DNA from: Zhengella mangrovi
GTDB lineage: Bacteria > Pseudomonadota > Alphaproteobacteria > Rhizobiales > Rhizobiaceae
Length of the DNA: 64,000 nt
Assembly: GCF_002727065.1 (NCBI RefSeq)
Contig: NZ_PDVP01000019.1
Coordinates: forward strand, 1 to 64,000
Direction: 5' to 3'
Positions 43,070 through 51,356 of the stretch are shown here, piece by piece. A program made the position numbers and the translations under genes. The notes below the pieces were generated by a model. That model was given only the letters and a program-made list of their open reading frames with translations, did no database searches and was not told the DNA's origin. How positions within the stretch are numbered: the first letter of the stretch is position 1; every line of letters starts with the position of its first letter.

Positions 43070-43579
43070 ATGGCTGAGATCAAGGATCCGGAAAACGCGC
43101 TGGTGATGGAAACCACGCAGGGCAAGGTCGTCATCGAGTTGTTCCCGGACCTGGCGCCCGGCCACGTCGGACGGATCAAGGAACTGGCGCGCGAAGGCGG
43201 CTATGACGGCGTTGTGTTTCACCGCGTCATCGACGGCTTCATGGCCCAGACCGGCGACGTGCGCTACGGCAAGAAGGGCGGCAAGGACTTCAACCCGGCG
43301 CGTGCCGGCATGGGCGGTTCCGACCGGCCCGACCTGAAGGCCGAGTTCTCAAACATGAACCACGGCCGTGGCACCTGCTCCATGGCACGGGCACAGAACC
43401 CGAACTCGGCCAATTCGCAGTTCTTCATCTGCTTCGAGGACGCCGGCTTCCTGAACCGCCAGTACACGGTCTGGGGCCAGGTCATCGAGGGGATGGAGAA
43501 CGTCGACAAGATCAAGCGCGGCGAGCCCGTGCAGGATCCCGACTCCATCGTGTCGATGAAGGTCGCGGCCGATCTGTGA
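43070..43579 (+). CDS. ppiB: Cytoplasmic peptidyl-prolyl cis-trans isomerase (cyclophilin)
   Basis: 169 residues without a signal peptide. FHRVIDGFMAQTGD and NPNSANSQFFICFEDAGFLNRQYTVWGQV are the cyclophilin active-site strands. A tandem of exported and cytosolic cyclophilins after coaD is common in Hyphomicrobiales and reflects an old duplication. The start has GGAAGGTAGAGA upstream. Followed by a strong terminator. Confidence 0.94.
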   Translation: MAEIKDPENALVMETTQGKVVIELFPDLAPGHVGRIKELAREGGYDGVVFHRVIDGFMAQTGDVRYGKKGGKDFNPARAGMGGSDRPDLKAEFSNMNHGRGTCSMARAQNPNSANSQFFICFEDAGFLNRQYTVWGQVIEGMENVDKIKRGEPVQDPDSIVSMKVAADL

Positions 43580-43600
43580 TCGCCTTTCCGCTTGCTTTCG

Positions 43601-43628
43601 AGGGCGCCGGGCAACCGGCGCCTTTTTC
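43601..43628 (+). terminator. Intrinsic terminator after ppiB
   Basis: GGCGCCGG (43603-43610) pairs with CCGGCGCC (43615-43622) around GCAA, directly followed by TTTTT. Strong and unambiguous; it ends the coaD-ppiA-ppiB unit 20 bases after ppiB. Confidence 0.92.
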
Positions 43629-43674
43629 ATGTGCGGGCTTTGCCTGACCGTTCAAAGAGGCTATGTGCGCGGCC

Positions 43675-44748
43675 ATGCGCGTTGACCTGTTCGATTTCGA
43701 GCTTCCCGAAACCTCCATTGCCCTGCGTCCGGCCGAACCGCGGGACGCGGCACGCATGCTGGTCGTGCGTCCGGGCGAGGGGCTGGAAGACTGCGGCGTG
43801 CTCGATCTCGCCGACCTGCTGGACCCCGGCGATGCGCTGGTTTTCAACGATACACGGGTCATCCCGGCGCAGCTGGAGGGGCTGCGCGTTCGCGATGGCG
43901 GGGAAGCGCGCGTCTCGGCGACGCTGCACATGCGCACCGGGCCTGACCGCTGGAAGGCCTTCCTCAAGCCCGGCAAGCGTGTAAAGGCCGGCGACCGGAT
44001 CCGCTTCGGCCACGCCGGCAGCGCCTGCTTTCTCGGAACGCTGGATGCGACGGCCGGGGACAAGGGCGAGGGCGGCGACGTGGAACTGGTCTTCGACCTG
44101 TCCGGCCCGGCTCTGGACGAGGCGCTGCACGCGGTCGGTCACGTTCCGCTGCCGCCGTATATCGCGTCCAAGCGGGCGGAAGACGACCGCGACCGGTCCG
44201 ACTACCAGACGATCTATGCCCGCGAGGAGGGCGCCGTTGCCGCGCCGACGGCCGGGCTGCATTTCACGCCGCGCCTCATGGAGCGGCTGGATGCGCGGGG
44301 CATCGAGCGCCATTTCGTGACACTGCATGTCGGCGCCGGGACGTTCCTGCCGGTCAAGGCCGATGACACCGGTGAGCACCGCATGCATGCCGAGATCGGC
44401 CACGTCAGCGCCGGGGCAGCCGAGGCGCTGAACGCGGTAAAGGCGCGGGGCGGGCGCATCGTTTCGGTGGGCACGACGTCGCTGCGACTGCTTGAGAGCG
44501 CCGCCGACGAGGCTGGTCGGCTGGATGCCTGGTCCGGTCCGACCGATATCTTCATCACGCCGGGTTACCGCTTCCGTTTCATTGACGTTCTGATGACGAA
44601 TTTTCACCTGCCGCGGTCGACGCTGTTCATGCTGGTCTCGGCCTTCAGCGGTCTTGAGACGATGCATGCGGCCTATGACCATGCCATCGCGAGCGGATAC
44701 CGCTTCTATTCCTACGGCGATTCCAGCCTGCTGTTCCGGAAGGACTGA
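43675..44748 (+). CDS. queA: S-adenosylmethionine:tRNA ribosyltransferase-isomerase
   Basis: 357 residues from [21 protein letters not shown]; an ATG four codons earlier (43663) is also possible. QueA transfers the ribosyl part of SAM to preQ1 in tRNA, giving epoxyqueuosine. Family blocks are [32 protein letters not shown] and [17 protein letters not shown]. It lies 3 bases upstream of tgt; both serve queuosine formation at tRNA position 34. Confidence 0.96.
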   Translation: MRVDLFDFELPETSIALRPAEPRDAARMLVVRPGEGLEDCGVLDLADLLDPGDALVFNDTRVIPAQLEGLRVRDGGEARVSATLHMRTGPDRWKAFLKPGKRVKAGDRIRFGHAGSACFLGTLDATAGDKGEGGDVELVFDLSGPALDEALHAVGHVPLPPYIASKRAEDDRDRSDYQTIYAREEGAVAAPTAGLHFTPRLMERLDARGIERHFVTLHVGAGTFLPVKADDTGEHRMHAEIGHVSAGAAEALNAVKARGGRIVSVGTTSLRLLESAADEAGRLDAWSGPTDIFITPGYRFRFIDVLMTNFHLPRSTLFMLVSAFSGLETMHAAYDHAIASGYRFYSYGDSSLLFRKD

Positions 44749-44751
44749 ACC

Positions 44752-45882
44752 ATGAGCGAAACGTTCCAGTTCCGCCTTCTTGCGAGCGACGGCGGTGCGC
44801 GGCGCGGCGAAATCACCATGCCGCGCGGCACGATCCGCACCCCGGCCTTCATGCCGGTGGGTACGGGCGGCACGGTGAAGGCCATGTACATGGACCAGGT
44901 GCGGGAGCTCGGCGCCGACATCATCCTCGGCAATACCTATCACCTGATGCTGCGGCCGGGTGCGGAACGGGTCGCCCGCCTCGGAGGACTGCACGACTTC
45001 GCCCGCTGGCCTTACCCGATCCTGACCGACAGCGGCGGTTTCCAGGTGATGTCGCTGGCGGCGCTGCGGAAGCTGGATGAGCGGGGTGTCACCTTCAAGT
45101 CGCATATCGACGGCGTGAAGTACGATATGACGCCGGAACGGTCAATCGAGATCCAGGGCCTGCTCGATTCCGATATCCAGATGCAGCTCGACGAGTGCAT
45201 TCGGCTGCCGGCGGAACGCGACGACGTGGAGCGAGCGATGGAGCTTTCGCTGCGCTGGGCGGACCGTTGCAAGGCCGCTTTCGGCGACCAGCCCGGAAAG
45301 GCGATGTTCGGCATCGTGCAGGGCGGCGACGTGCCGGACCTGCGGGTCCGCTCGGCGCAGGCGCTGGCCGCCATGGACCTGAAGGGCTACGCCGTCGGCG
45401 GGCTTGCCGTGGGTGAGCCGCAGGCGGTGATGCTGGAGATGCTGGAGGCGGTCTGCCCGGTTCTGCCGGCGGAGAAGCCGCGTTACCTGATGGGGGTCGG
45501 GACACCGGACGACATGCTGAAATCGGTGGCGCGCGGCATCGACATGTTCGACTGCGTGATGCCGACCCGGGCCGGGCGGCACGGGCTGGCCTACACAAGG
45601 TTCGGCAAGATCAACCTGCGCAACGCCCGCCATGCCGACGATCCGCGCCCGCTGGATGCCGAAAGCGATTGCCCGGCGGCGCGGGACTATTCCCGCGCCT
45701 ACCTGCATCACCTGGTGCGCTCCGGCGAGGCGCTGGGCGGGATGCTGCTGACCTGGAACAACCTGGCCTATTACCAGCGCCTGATGCAGGGCGCGCGCGA
45801 TGCCATCGAGGCCGGCCGCTACGGCAACTACGTGGCCCAAACCCAGGCCGGCTGGGAGCGTGGCGACCTGCCGGCACTCTGA
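44752..45882 (+). CDS. tgt: Queuine/preQ1 tRNA-guanine transglycosylase with degenerate zinc site
   Basis: 376 residues. It exchanges guanine 34 for preQ1 in tRNAs with GUN anticodons. The catalytic aspartates are present: Asp93 in TDSGGFQ and the nucleophile Asp267 in [14 protein letters not shown]. The zinc site, C-x-C-x2-C-x25-H in E. coli and Zymomonas, reads S305-D-C307-P-A-A310 and N336 here, so only one of four ligands remains. The rest of the barrel looks intact and the gene directly follows queA, so activity is likely; it may not need zinc. Confidence 0.94.
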   Translation: MSETFQFRLLASDGGARRGEITMPRGTIRTPAFMPVGTGGTVKAMYMDQVRELGADIILGNTYHLMLRPGAERVARLGGLHDFARWPYPILTDSGGFQVMSLAALRKLDERGVTFKSHIDGVKYDMTPERSIEIQGLLDSDIQMQLDECIRLPAERDDVERAMELSLRWADRCKAAFGDQPGKAMFGIVQGGDVPDLRVRSAQALAAMDLKGYAVGGLAVGEPQAVMLEMLEAVCPVLPAEKPRYLMGVGTPDDMLKSVARGIDMFDCVMPTRAGRHGLAYTRFGKINLRNARHADDPRPLDAESDCPAARDYSRAYLHHLVRSGEALGGMLLTWNNLAYYQRLMQGARDAIEAGRYGNYVAQTQAGWERGDLPAL

Positions 45883-45976
45883 CGGCCCGCGGGCGCAAGT
45901 TTTTCCGGCAGGGCAGAACCGCGGCGCAACCGGATGCGTAACTGGTTCGGTTGTCCCGTCGAAGGAGCTCAGGGTC

Positions 45977-46393
45977 GTGAAATATGCCGTCGCCTATCTC
46001 GCTGCGCTCGTCATCTTTTTGGCCATGGACTTTGTCTGGCTTGGCTATGTCGCGCGCAATTTCTACTGGAGCCGGATGGACAGCCTGCTTCTCGACCAGC
46101 CGCGCATGGGCGTCGCGGCGGTCTTCTACCTGGTGTGGGTGGCCGGCCTGGTGTGGTTTGCACTGGTCCCCGCCATGGGCACCGGGCTTCTTTCGACGGC
46201 GCTGGTGAACGGAGCGCTGTTCGGCCTTTTCACCTATCTGACCTACAACGGGACCAATCTCGCGGTGCTGAAGGGATATGACCCGGTGATCGCGGTTACC
46301 GACACGAGCTGGGGCATGGTGGTCGGTGCGGTTTCCAGCGGTCTTGCCTTCGTCATCGTCCGGGCGCTCGGCCTGCTGGAGGCCGGGAACTGA
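45977..46393 (+). CDS. DUF2177 family membrane protein (GTG start)
   Basis: 138 residues from GTG 45977, preceded by AAGGAG at nine bases. It has four membrane helices; the pattern MDFVWLGYVARNFYW near the N-terminus and TYLTYNGTNLAVLKGYD in the third loop is typical of DUF2177. The function is unknown. A longer frame upstream overlaps tgt and lacks the family start. Its TGA stop abuts the stop of the DUF4864 gene on the other strand. Confidence 0.85.
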   Translation: MKYAVAYLAALVIFLAMDFVWLGYVARNFYWSRMDSLLLDQPRMGVAAVFYLVWVAGLVWFALVPAMGTGLLSTALVNGALFGLFTYLTYNGTNLAVLKGYDPVIAVTDTSWGMVVGAVSSGLAFVIVRALGLLEAGN

Positions 46394-46825
46394 TCACGCG
46401 GTCGGCAGATCGGCCGCCTTCAGCGACACGCCGGCGATTTTCCATGTCCCGTCCGGCTGACGCTGCATGCGATAGATCGCCTTCCAGCCCTTGCCATCGC
46501 CATCGACCAGCAGGACTTCCTGCAGTACCGTGTCGCCGGCCATGGGGATCGACTGTCCGAACGAGTAGGACGAGGGCCGCCGCACCGGCTGGTAGCCCTG
46601 CTCGACCATGGACATGAAGCGCTCCACGGTCGGAAAGAGGCGCTTGATGTTCGGCGCCGCGTAGGCATAGGCACCCTTCGCGTCATCGGCGAGAAAGGCT
46701 TCGAGCTGACCCTTGATGGCCGACTGGGCCCCGGTCATGTCCGGCGTTTCCTGGGCCGACAGGGGCGTGGCGAGGAGACATGCGGCCGCCATCAGGAACA
46801 TTCTCCGGCTTGCTGCATTGTCCAT
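46394..46825 (-). CDS. DUF4864 family exported protein
   Basis: 143 residues from the ATG at 46825 (GGGAGGTGAAC upstream). A signal peptide with two arginines (SRRMFLMAAACLLATPLSA) leads a domain typical of DUF4864: IKGQLEAFLADDAKGAYAYAAPNIKRLFP, QGYQPVRRP and a final RMQRQPDGTWKIAGVSL. The fold is probably NTF2-like. The SRRMF motif would allow Tat export. Function unknown; stop-to-stop with the DUF2177 gene. Confidence 0.85.
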   Translation of the reverse strand: MDNAASRRMFLMAAACLLATPLSAQETPDMTGAQSAIKGQLEAFLADDAKGAYAYAAPNIKRLFPTVERFMSMVEQGYQPVRRPSSYSFGQSIPMAGDTVLQEVLLVDGDGKGWKAIYRMQRQPDGTWKIAGVSLKAADLPTA

Positions 46826-46958
46826 GTTCACCTCCCACATCTACAAGCATACCCTCACCAGTACGTATTCGATCACGATCCGGTTTCAAGCGCAGGCGAA
46901 ATCGTCGGGGACCGGCCTTCATTCCGGACGTTTGTTGATCTAGACAAGGGGTGGATGC

Positions 46959-48401
46959 GTGAGTCGGACGGAGGGCGGGGTGTCGACCGAAGACTTGGAT
47001 ACCAAACCGGCGGAAGCCGAAGACACGGTGCCCGGTGCCGACATCTATGACGATGACGGCTACGTCCGCGCGTCCTATCTCGCCCACATCGGAGCGGCCA
47101 TTGCGGATCGCGATACCGTCACGCTGAAGCGCGACGCGGGGGAACTGCACGAATCGGAACTGGCCGACCTGATCGAGGCCCTGATCCCCGACCAGCGCCG
47201 CGCGCTGGTGGAGTTGCTGGGATCCGATTTCGACCTTGCAGCGCTGACGGAAGTCGACGAGGCGATCCGGCTCGAAATCGTCGGATACCTGCCCAACGAC
47301 CAGATCGCCCAGGCCGTTCAGGAACTGGATTCCGATGACGCGGTCTACATCCTGGAGGACCTCGAGGAAGAGGATCAGGACGAGATCCTGTCGCAACTGC
47401 CGTTCACCGAGCGCATTCGCCTGCGCCGGTCGCTGGACTATCCGGAAGAGACGGCCGGGCGGCGCATGCAGTCGGAATTCGTGGCCGTGCCGCCGTTCTG
47501 GACGGTCGGCCAGACCATCGACTACATGCGCGAGGACAAGGATCTGCCGGACAGTTTCTCGCAGGTCTTCGTCATCGATCCCACCTTCCGGCTTGTCGGT
47601 GCGGTCAATCTCGACCAGATCCTGCGCACCCAGCGCGGCACCAAGATCGAGGAGGTGATGCACGAAACGCGGCACGCCATCCCGGCCACGATGGACCAGG
47701 AAGAAGCGGCGCAGGTCTTCGAGCAATACGACCTCCTGTCCGCCGCCGTGGTGGACGAGAACGAGCGTCTTGTCGGCGTGCTGACCATCGATGACGTCGT
47801 CGACGTCATCCAGCAGGAGGCGGAAGAAGATATCAAGCGCATGGGCGGCGTCGGCGACGAAGAACTGTCGGACAGCGTCATGGAAACGGCCCGGTCGCGC
47901 TTCCTCTGGCTGCTGATCAACCTTGGAACCGCGGTGCTGGCCTCGCTGGTCATCGGCCTTTTCGACGCGACGATCGAGCAGATGGTGGCGCTGGCGGTGC
48001 TGATGCCGATCGTGGCCTCGATGGGCGGCAACGCGGCCACGCAGACCATGACCGTGGCGGTGCGCGCGCTCGCCACCCGCGACATCGACATCTACAACGC
48101 CGGCCGCGTCATACGCCGCGAAACCATGGTCGGCATGCTCAACGGGGTGCTCTTCGCGGCGATCATCGGCCTTGTCGCCGGCCTGTGGTTCGACAACCTC
48201 GGACTCGGCGCGGTCATCGCCATGGCGATGGTGGTCAACATGCTGGCCGCCGCGCTGGCAGGTATCCTCATCCCGCTGTTGCTGGACCGGGTGGGTGCGG
48301 ACCCCGCGATTGCCTCGGGCGTTTTCGTGACGACGGTGACCGATGTCGTCGGATTCTTTGCCTTCCTGTCGTTTGCCGCCTGGTGGTTCTCGCTGCGCTG
48401 A
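46959..48401 (+). CDS. mgtE: Magnesium transporter MgtE
   Basis: 480 residues from GTG 46959 (a second GTG at 46980 is an alternative start). The order is: acidic N domain (about 30-165, superhelical, LPNDQIAQAVQELDSDDAVYILEDL), two CBS domains (about 170-295, FVIDPTFRLVGAVNL and ENERLVGVLTIDD), a plug helix and five membrane helices with MPIVASMGGNAATQTMTV, the pore. MgtE is a Mg2+-gated Mg2+ channel. I found no Mg riboswitch in the 130-base leader. Confidence 0.95.
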   Translation: MSRTEGGVSTEDLDTKPAEAEDTVPGADIYDDDGYVRASYLAHIGAAIADRDTVTLKRDAGELHESELADLIEALIPDQRRALVELLGSDFDLAALTEVDEAIRLEIVGYLPNDQIAQAVQELDSDDAVYILEDLEEEDQDEILSQLPFTERIRLRRSLDYPEETAGRRMQSEFVAVPPFWTVGQTIDYMREDKDLPDSFSQVFVIDPTFRLVGAVNLDQILRTQRGTKIEEVMHETRHAIPATMDQEEAAQVFEQYDLLSAAVVDENERLVGVLTIDDVVDVIQQEAEEDIKRMGGVGDEELSDSVMETARSRFLWLLINLGTAVLASLVIGLFDATIEQMVALAVLMPIVASMGGNAATQTMTVAVRALATRDIDIYNAGRVIRRETMVGMLNGVLFAAIIGLVAGLWFDNLGLGAVIAMAMVVNMLAAALAGILIPLLLDRVGADPAIASGVFVTTVTDVVGFFAFLSFAAWWFSLR

Positions 48402-48510
48402 TCCGGGCGGAGGAAACGGCGGAACACGGCGGATAACCATGCGCGGCGCCGGCATTCCGGCGATACGGGACAGCCGGCAGCACCGGCAGATCGGCAATCG
48501 TTGAAAAATT

Positions 48511-48530
48511 TGACTTTTACGTAAGAGTTA
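48511..48530. promoter_or_regulatory. 20-bp dyad operator upstream of the merR-type gene
   Basis: TGACTTTTACGTAAGAGTTA reads the same on both strands at 16 of 20 positions, centred on ACGT. TTGAAA (48501-48506) and AGTTAT (48526-48531) lie 19 bases apart around it, the long spacer typical of MerR-controlled promoters. It resembles the TTACGTAAA-type sites of LiuR-group regulators. Autoregulation of the adjacent gene is the simplest reading. Confidence 0.6.
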
Positions 48531-48571
48531 TGCAGTCTGCCTGACCAATGACTTGAAGGCGGGCGACCGGC

Positions 48572-48958
48572 ATGCGTGAATTCTACACCATCACCGAATT
48601 GACCAAGGAGTTCGGGATTTCCACCCGGACGCTGCGGTTCTACGAGGACGAGGGGCTGATCCAGCCACACCGCAGGGGCCGCACGCGATTGTACCGTCCG
48701 GCGGACCGCCATCTCATCAAGCAGATCATGCGCGGCAAGCGGTTGGGTTTCTCCATCGCCGAGATTCGCGAGATCATCCAGATGTACAGGGAGCCGCCGG
48801 GCGAGGCGGGTCAACTGAAGACCATCATCTCCAAGATCGATGCCCGGCGCGAAGAACTGCGCCAGAAACGCCGTGACCTGGAAGAGACGCTGGCCGAGCT
48901 CGACCGCTCGGAAGAGGCCTGCCTGGAGCGGCTGGCCGAACTGGGCGTGACGACCTGA
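48572..48958 (+). CDS. MerR family transcriptional regulator (LiuR-like group)
   Basis: 128 residues. The N-terminal winged helix-turn-helix is ITELTKEFGISTRTLRFYEDEGLIQP with RGRTRLYRPADRHL as wing. A coiled-coil dimerisation helix follows (about 80-120, KIDARREELRQKRRDLEETL). No cysteine pair for metal binding is present; the only Cys is near the C-terminus. The sequence RGKRLGFSIAEIREI resembles regulators of leucine or fatty-acid catabolism. Targets other than its own dyad are unknown. Confidence 0.85.
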   Translation: MREFYTITELTKEFGISTRTLRFYEDEGLIQPHRRGRTRLYRPADRHLIKQIMRGKRLGFSIAEIREIIQMYREPPGEAGQLKTIISKIDARREELRQKRRDLEETLAELDRSEEACLERLAELGVTT

Positions 48959-48994
48959 CTCCCTGATTCTCCAAGGCCGTCACCGGCCGGAGGA

Positions 48995-49477
48995 TCAGAA
49001 CCAGCGCCGGACCTTTTTCATGTAGTCGCGATAAGGCTTGCCGAAGCGGTGGGCGAGATGGCGTTCCTCGCGCTCGATGGCGAGTTTCTGCGTTGCGAAG
49101 GCGGCGGCGAAGGCGAAGAGGATGAACCACGCGATGCCGGATACGAGACCGACACCGATGAGCAGCAGCGTGTTGCCGAGATAGATCGGGTTGCGGGACA
49201 CCTTGTAGGGGCCCGACGCGACCAGGTGATCGGAGCGGCGATTTGGCCAGATGGTGGTCCGGGCGCGGTGCAGCGTCGCCATGGCCGAGAGGTCGAGGGC
49301 CAGTGCTGCCAGGATCACGACGCCGCCGGTGGCGAACAGCAGGTCGGAGAACGGGTGAGGAATCCAGCCGATGCCCAGCGGATAGGCGACCTGGGCAGCG
49401 ATGGCCGCGAGGATGGCGATAGCGTAAAGAACCGGTGGCCAGGGAAACCGGTTCGGCCGTTCCAGGTCTGTCGTCAT
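48995..49477 (-). CDS. Isoprenylcysteine carboxyl methyltransferase (ICMT)-like membrane protein
   Basis: 160 residues from MTTDLERPNRFPWPP. It has four hydrophobic segments, and the C-terminal methyltransferase signature is GPYKVSRNPIYLGN followed by EREERHLAHRFGKPYRDY, typical of the ICMT/PEMT superfamily in which SAM binds near the membrane. The methyl acceptor in bacteria is unknown. The ATG overlaps the stop of the upstream DUF1624 gene (ATGA), so the two are made together. Confidence 0.85.
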   Translation of the reverse strand: MTTDLERPNRFPWPPVLYAIAILAAIAAQVAYPLGIGWIPHPFSDLLFATGGVVILAALALDLSAMATLHRARTTIWPNRRSDHLVASGPYKVSRNPIYLGNTLLLIGVGLVSGIAWFILFAFAAAFATQKLAIEREERHLAHRFGKPYRDYMKKVRRWF

Positions 49478-50463
49478 TGGCTTTGATCCCCCGTTGTATC
49501 CTGCGGACTTTCGCACAAGGCCCTTGCCGCGGCTACAGCGTCGTTTGCGCCGGCCGAGCGGTTGCCGCGCAACACCGGACCGAGCATGCCGCGCTGATCC
49601 AGTTCATCGAGCACGCAGAGGCACCAGGCGCGGCAGAATTCCTCGTCGTTCGTGGTCATGCACTGGGCTTCGCAGCCGGGCCTTGCGTCACCGACGGTCA
49701 CCGCCGGCGGGAAAAGTTGCGCCCAGGTCCATACCATGGCGATCAGCACCGGCTGGTGGACCAGGTAGACGGCGAGGCTGTGCCGGCCCGGCCAGGCCAG
49801 CCATGCCGGCGTGCGGGCATTGAGCCTCGAGTTTCGCAGGGCCTCGAACCAGCCGCGGCTGCGGCCAAGCTGCGCCAGCGCCATGCCGGCGAGGACCGCC
49901 CCTGTCCAGGGAAACACCGGCACGTAGTCGTTCGACATGGGCGGCAGCGGCGCCAGGCCGACCCACCAAAGCCAGGGGGAGGCGAACAGCGGGTCGCGAA
50001 AGACGGCGGGCAGGGCGACGATGGCGGCCGCGGCCACGGCGGTCACGACCCAGGGCAGGCGGAGGAAGGCAAGGCCGATCACGCTCGCGAGCGCGATCTG
50101 GTGGAGGATCCCGAAGAATATGTAGGTGTCCGGCATGGCATACCATGTCGCCACCGTGATCAGCGCGGCGGCGGCGGACACCCTGAGCAGCCGGTCGAGC
50201 CACGGGCGCCAGCGCAGGCCACGGCCGTGGCCAAGCACGAGAGAGATGCCGGCCAGCACCAGGAAGGAGGTGGCTATCGAGCGCGCAAAGACCTTCCATG
50301 CGCCGAAACCGGCGGTGCCGCTCTCGACATAGCCGAAATATTCCAGATCCCAGGTGAAGTGGTAGACCGCCATGGCGACCAGCGCGACCGCCCGGGCGGC
50401 ATCGATCGCCACGATGCGCCCCTTGCCCGTTTGCGGTGATGCCATAAACTGCTGTTCAACCAT
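49474..50463 (-). CDS. DUF1624 / heparan-alpha-glucosaminide N-acetyltransferase-like membrane protein
   Basis: 329 residues from ATG 50463 (a TTG at 50481 and ATG at 50445 are alternatives). Up to eight membrane helices; the RIVAIDAARAVALVAMAVYHFTWDLEYFGY start and the SLAVYLVHQPVLI end are signatures of the DUF1624/HGSNAT acyltransferase group, with the conserved His of YHF in the first helix. After the last helix comes an unusual soluble tail of about 70 residues with six cysteines (positions 264-317). The acyl acceptor is unknown. Confidence 0.82.
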   Translation of the reverse strand: MVEQQFMASPQTGKGRIVAIDAARAVALVAMAVYHFTWDLEYFGYVESGTAGFGAWKVFARSIATSFLVLAGISLVLGHGRGLRWRPWLDRLLRVSAAAALITVATWYAMPDTYIFFGILHQIALASVIGLAFLRLPWVVTAVAAAAIVALPAVFRDPLFASPWLWWVGLAPLPPMSNDYVPVFPWTGAVLAGMALAQLGRSRGWFEALRNSRLNARTPAWLAWPGRHSLAVYLVHQPVLIAMVWTWAQLFPPAVTVGDARPGCEAQCMTTNDEEFCRAWCLCVLDELDQRGMLGPVLRGNRSAGANDAVAAARALCESPQDTTGDQSQ

Positions 50464-50525
50464 GACTGACAGGTATTTCAACCGGGTGCGTCCCGGTCAA
50501 TCGACAAAACGGGAAAGGAACCATC

Positions 50526-51356
50526 ATGCACAGGGTTGAGGCGAACGGGGCATCCATTCCAGCCATCGGAATGGGGACATGGACGCTGGAAGGCGATCAT
50601 TGCGCCGAGATGGTCGCCGAGGCATTGCGGGTCGGCTACCGCCACATCGATACGGCCGCCAAGTACGGCAACGAGGCTGCCGTGGGAGCGGGTCTGCGCG
50701 CTTCCGGCATGGCGCGCGACGACTATTTTCTCACCACCAAGGTCTGGTTCACGGATATCGCGGATGGCGACCTTCAGCGTTCGGCAGAGGCAAGCCTCGA
50801 GCGCCTCGGCGTCGATGCCGTCGACCTGCTGCTGATCCACTGGCCCAACCCGGCCATTCCGCTGGCCGATTCGATTCGGGCGCTGAACGCGGTGAAGGCG
50901 GCCGGTATGGCGCGGCACATCGGCGTCTCGAACTTCCCCACGGCGCTGCTCGCCGAGGCGCTGCATCTTTCGGGCGAACCGCTGGTCTGCAACCAGGTCG
51001 AGTACCATCCGTATCTCGACCAGGACAAGATGCTCGCCATGGTGCGTACCAACGGAATGGCGCTCACGTCCTACTGCCCGCTTTATCGCGGCGGCGCGCT
51101 CTTCGATGAGCCCGCGGTACGGGATGCCGCCAGCTCCCATGGCCGCACGCCGGGCCAGATCGTGCTGCGCTGGCACGTGCAGCAGGACAGCGTGATCGCC
51201 ATTCCGCGCACGTCGAAGCCCGAGCGGCTTTCCGAAAACCTGTCGGTTTTCGATTTTGCGCTGACGGACGGCGAGATGGCCGCCATCTCGGCGCTGCGGA
51301 AGCGGCATGAGCGGATCTGCGACTTCGACTTCTCGCCCGTCTGGGATGCCGCATGA
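50526..51356 (+). CDS. Aldo/keto reductase
   Basis: 276 residues, a single TIM barrel. The catalytic tetrad is Asp42 (HIDTAAKYGNE), Tyr47, Lys72 (TTKVW) and His105 (LLLIHWP). NADPH contacts lie in IPRTSKPERLSENL near residue 220. Similar to 2,5-diketo-gluconate reductase/AKR5 types that reduce small aldehydes. Preceded by GAAAGGAACC. Its stop overlaps the mscS start by four bases. Confidence 0.92.
   Translation: MHRVEANGASIPAIGMGTWTLEGDHCAEMVAEALRVGYRHIDTAAKYGNEAAVGAGLRASGMARDDYFLTTKVWFTDIADGDLQRSAEASLERLGVDAVDLLLIHWPNPAIPLADSIRALNAVKAAGMARHIGVSNFPTALLAEALHLSGEPLVCNQVEYHPYLDQDKMLAMVRTNGMALTSYCPLYRGGALFDEPAVRDAASSHGRTPGQIVLRWHVQQDSVIAIPRTSKPERLSENLSVFDFALTDGEMAAISALRKRHERICDFDFSPVWDAA

Noticed and set aside
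46826..46958. Magnesium riboswitch in the mgtE leader
   Set aside because: The leader is only about 130 bases and shows no M-box-like multi-helix arrangement that I can recognise.
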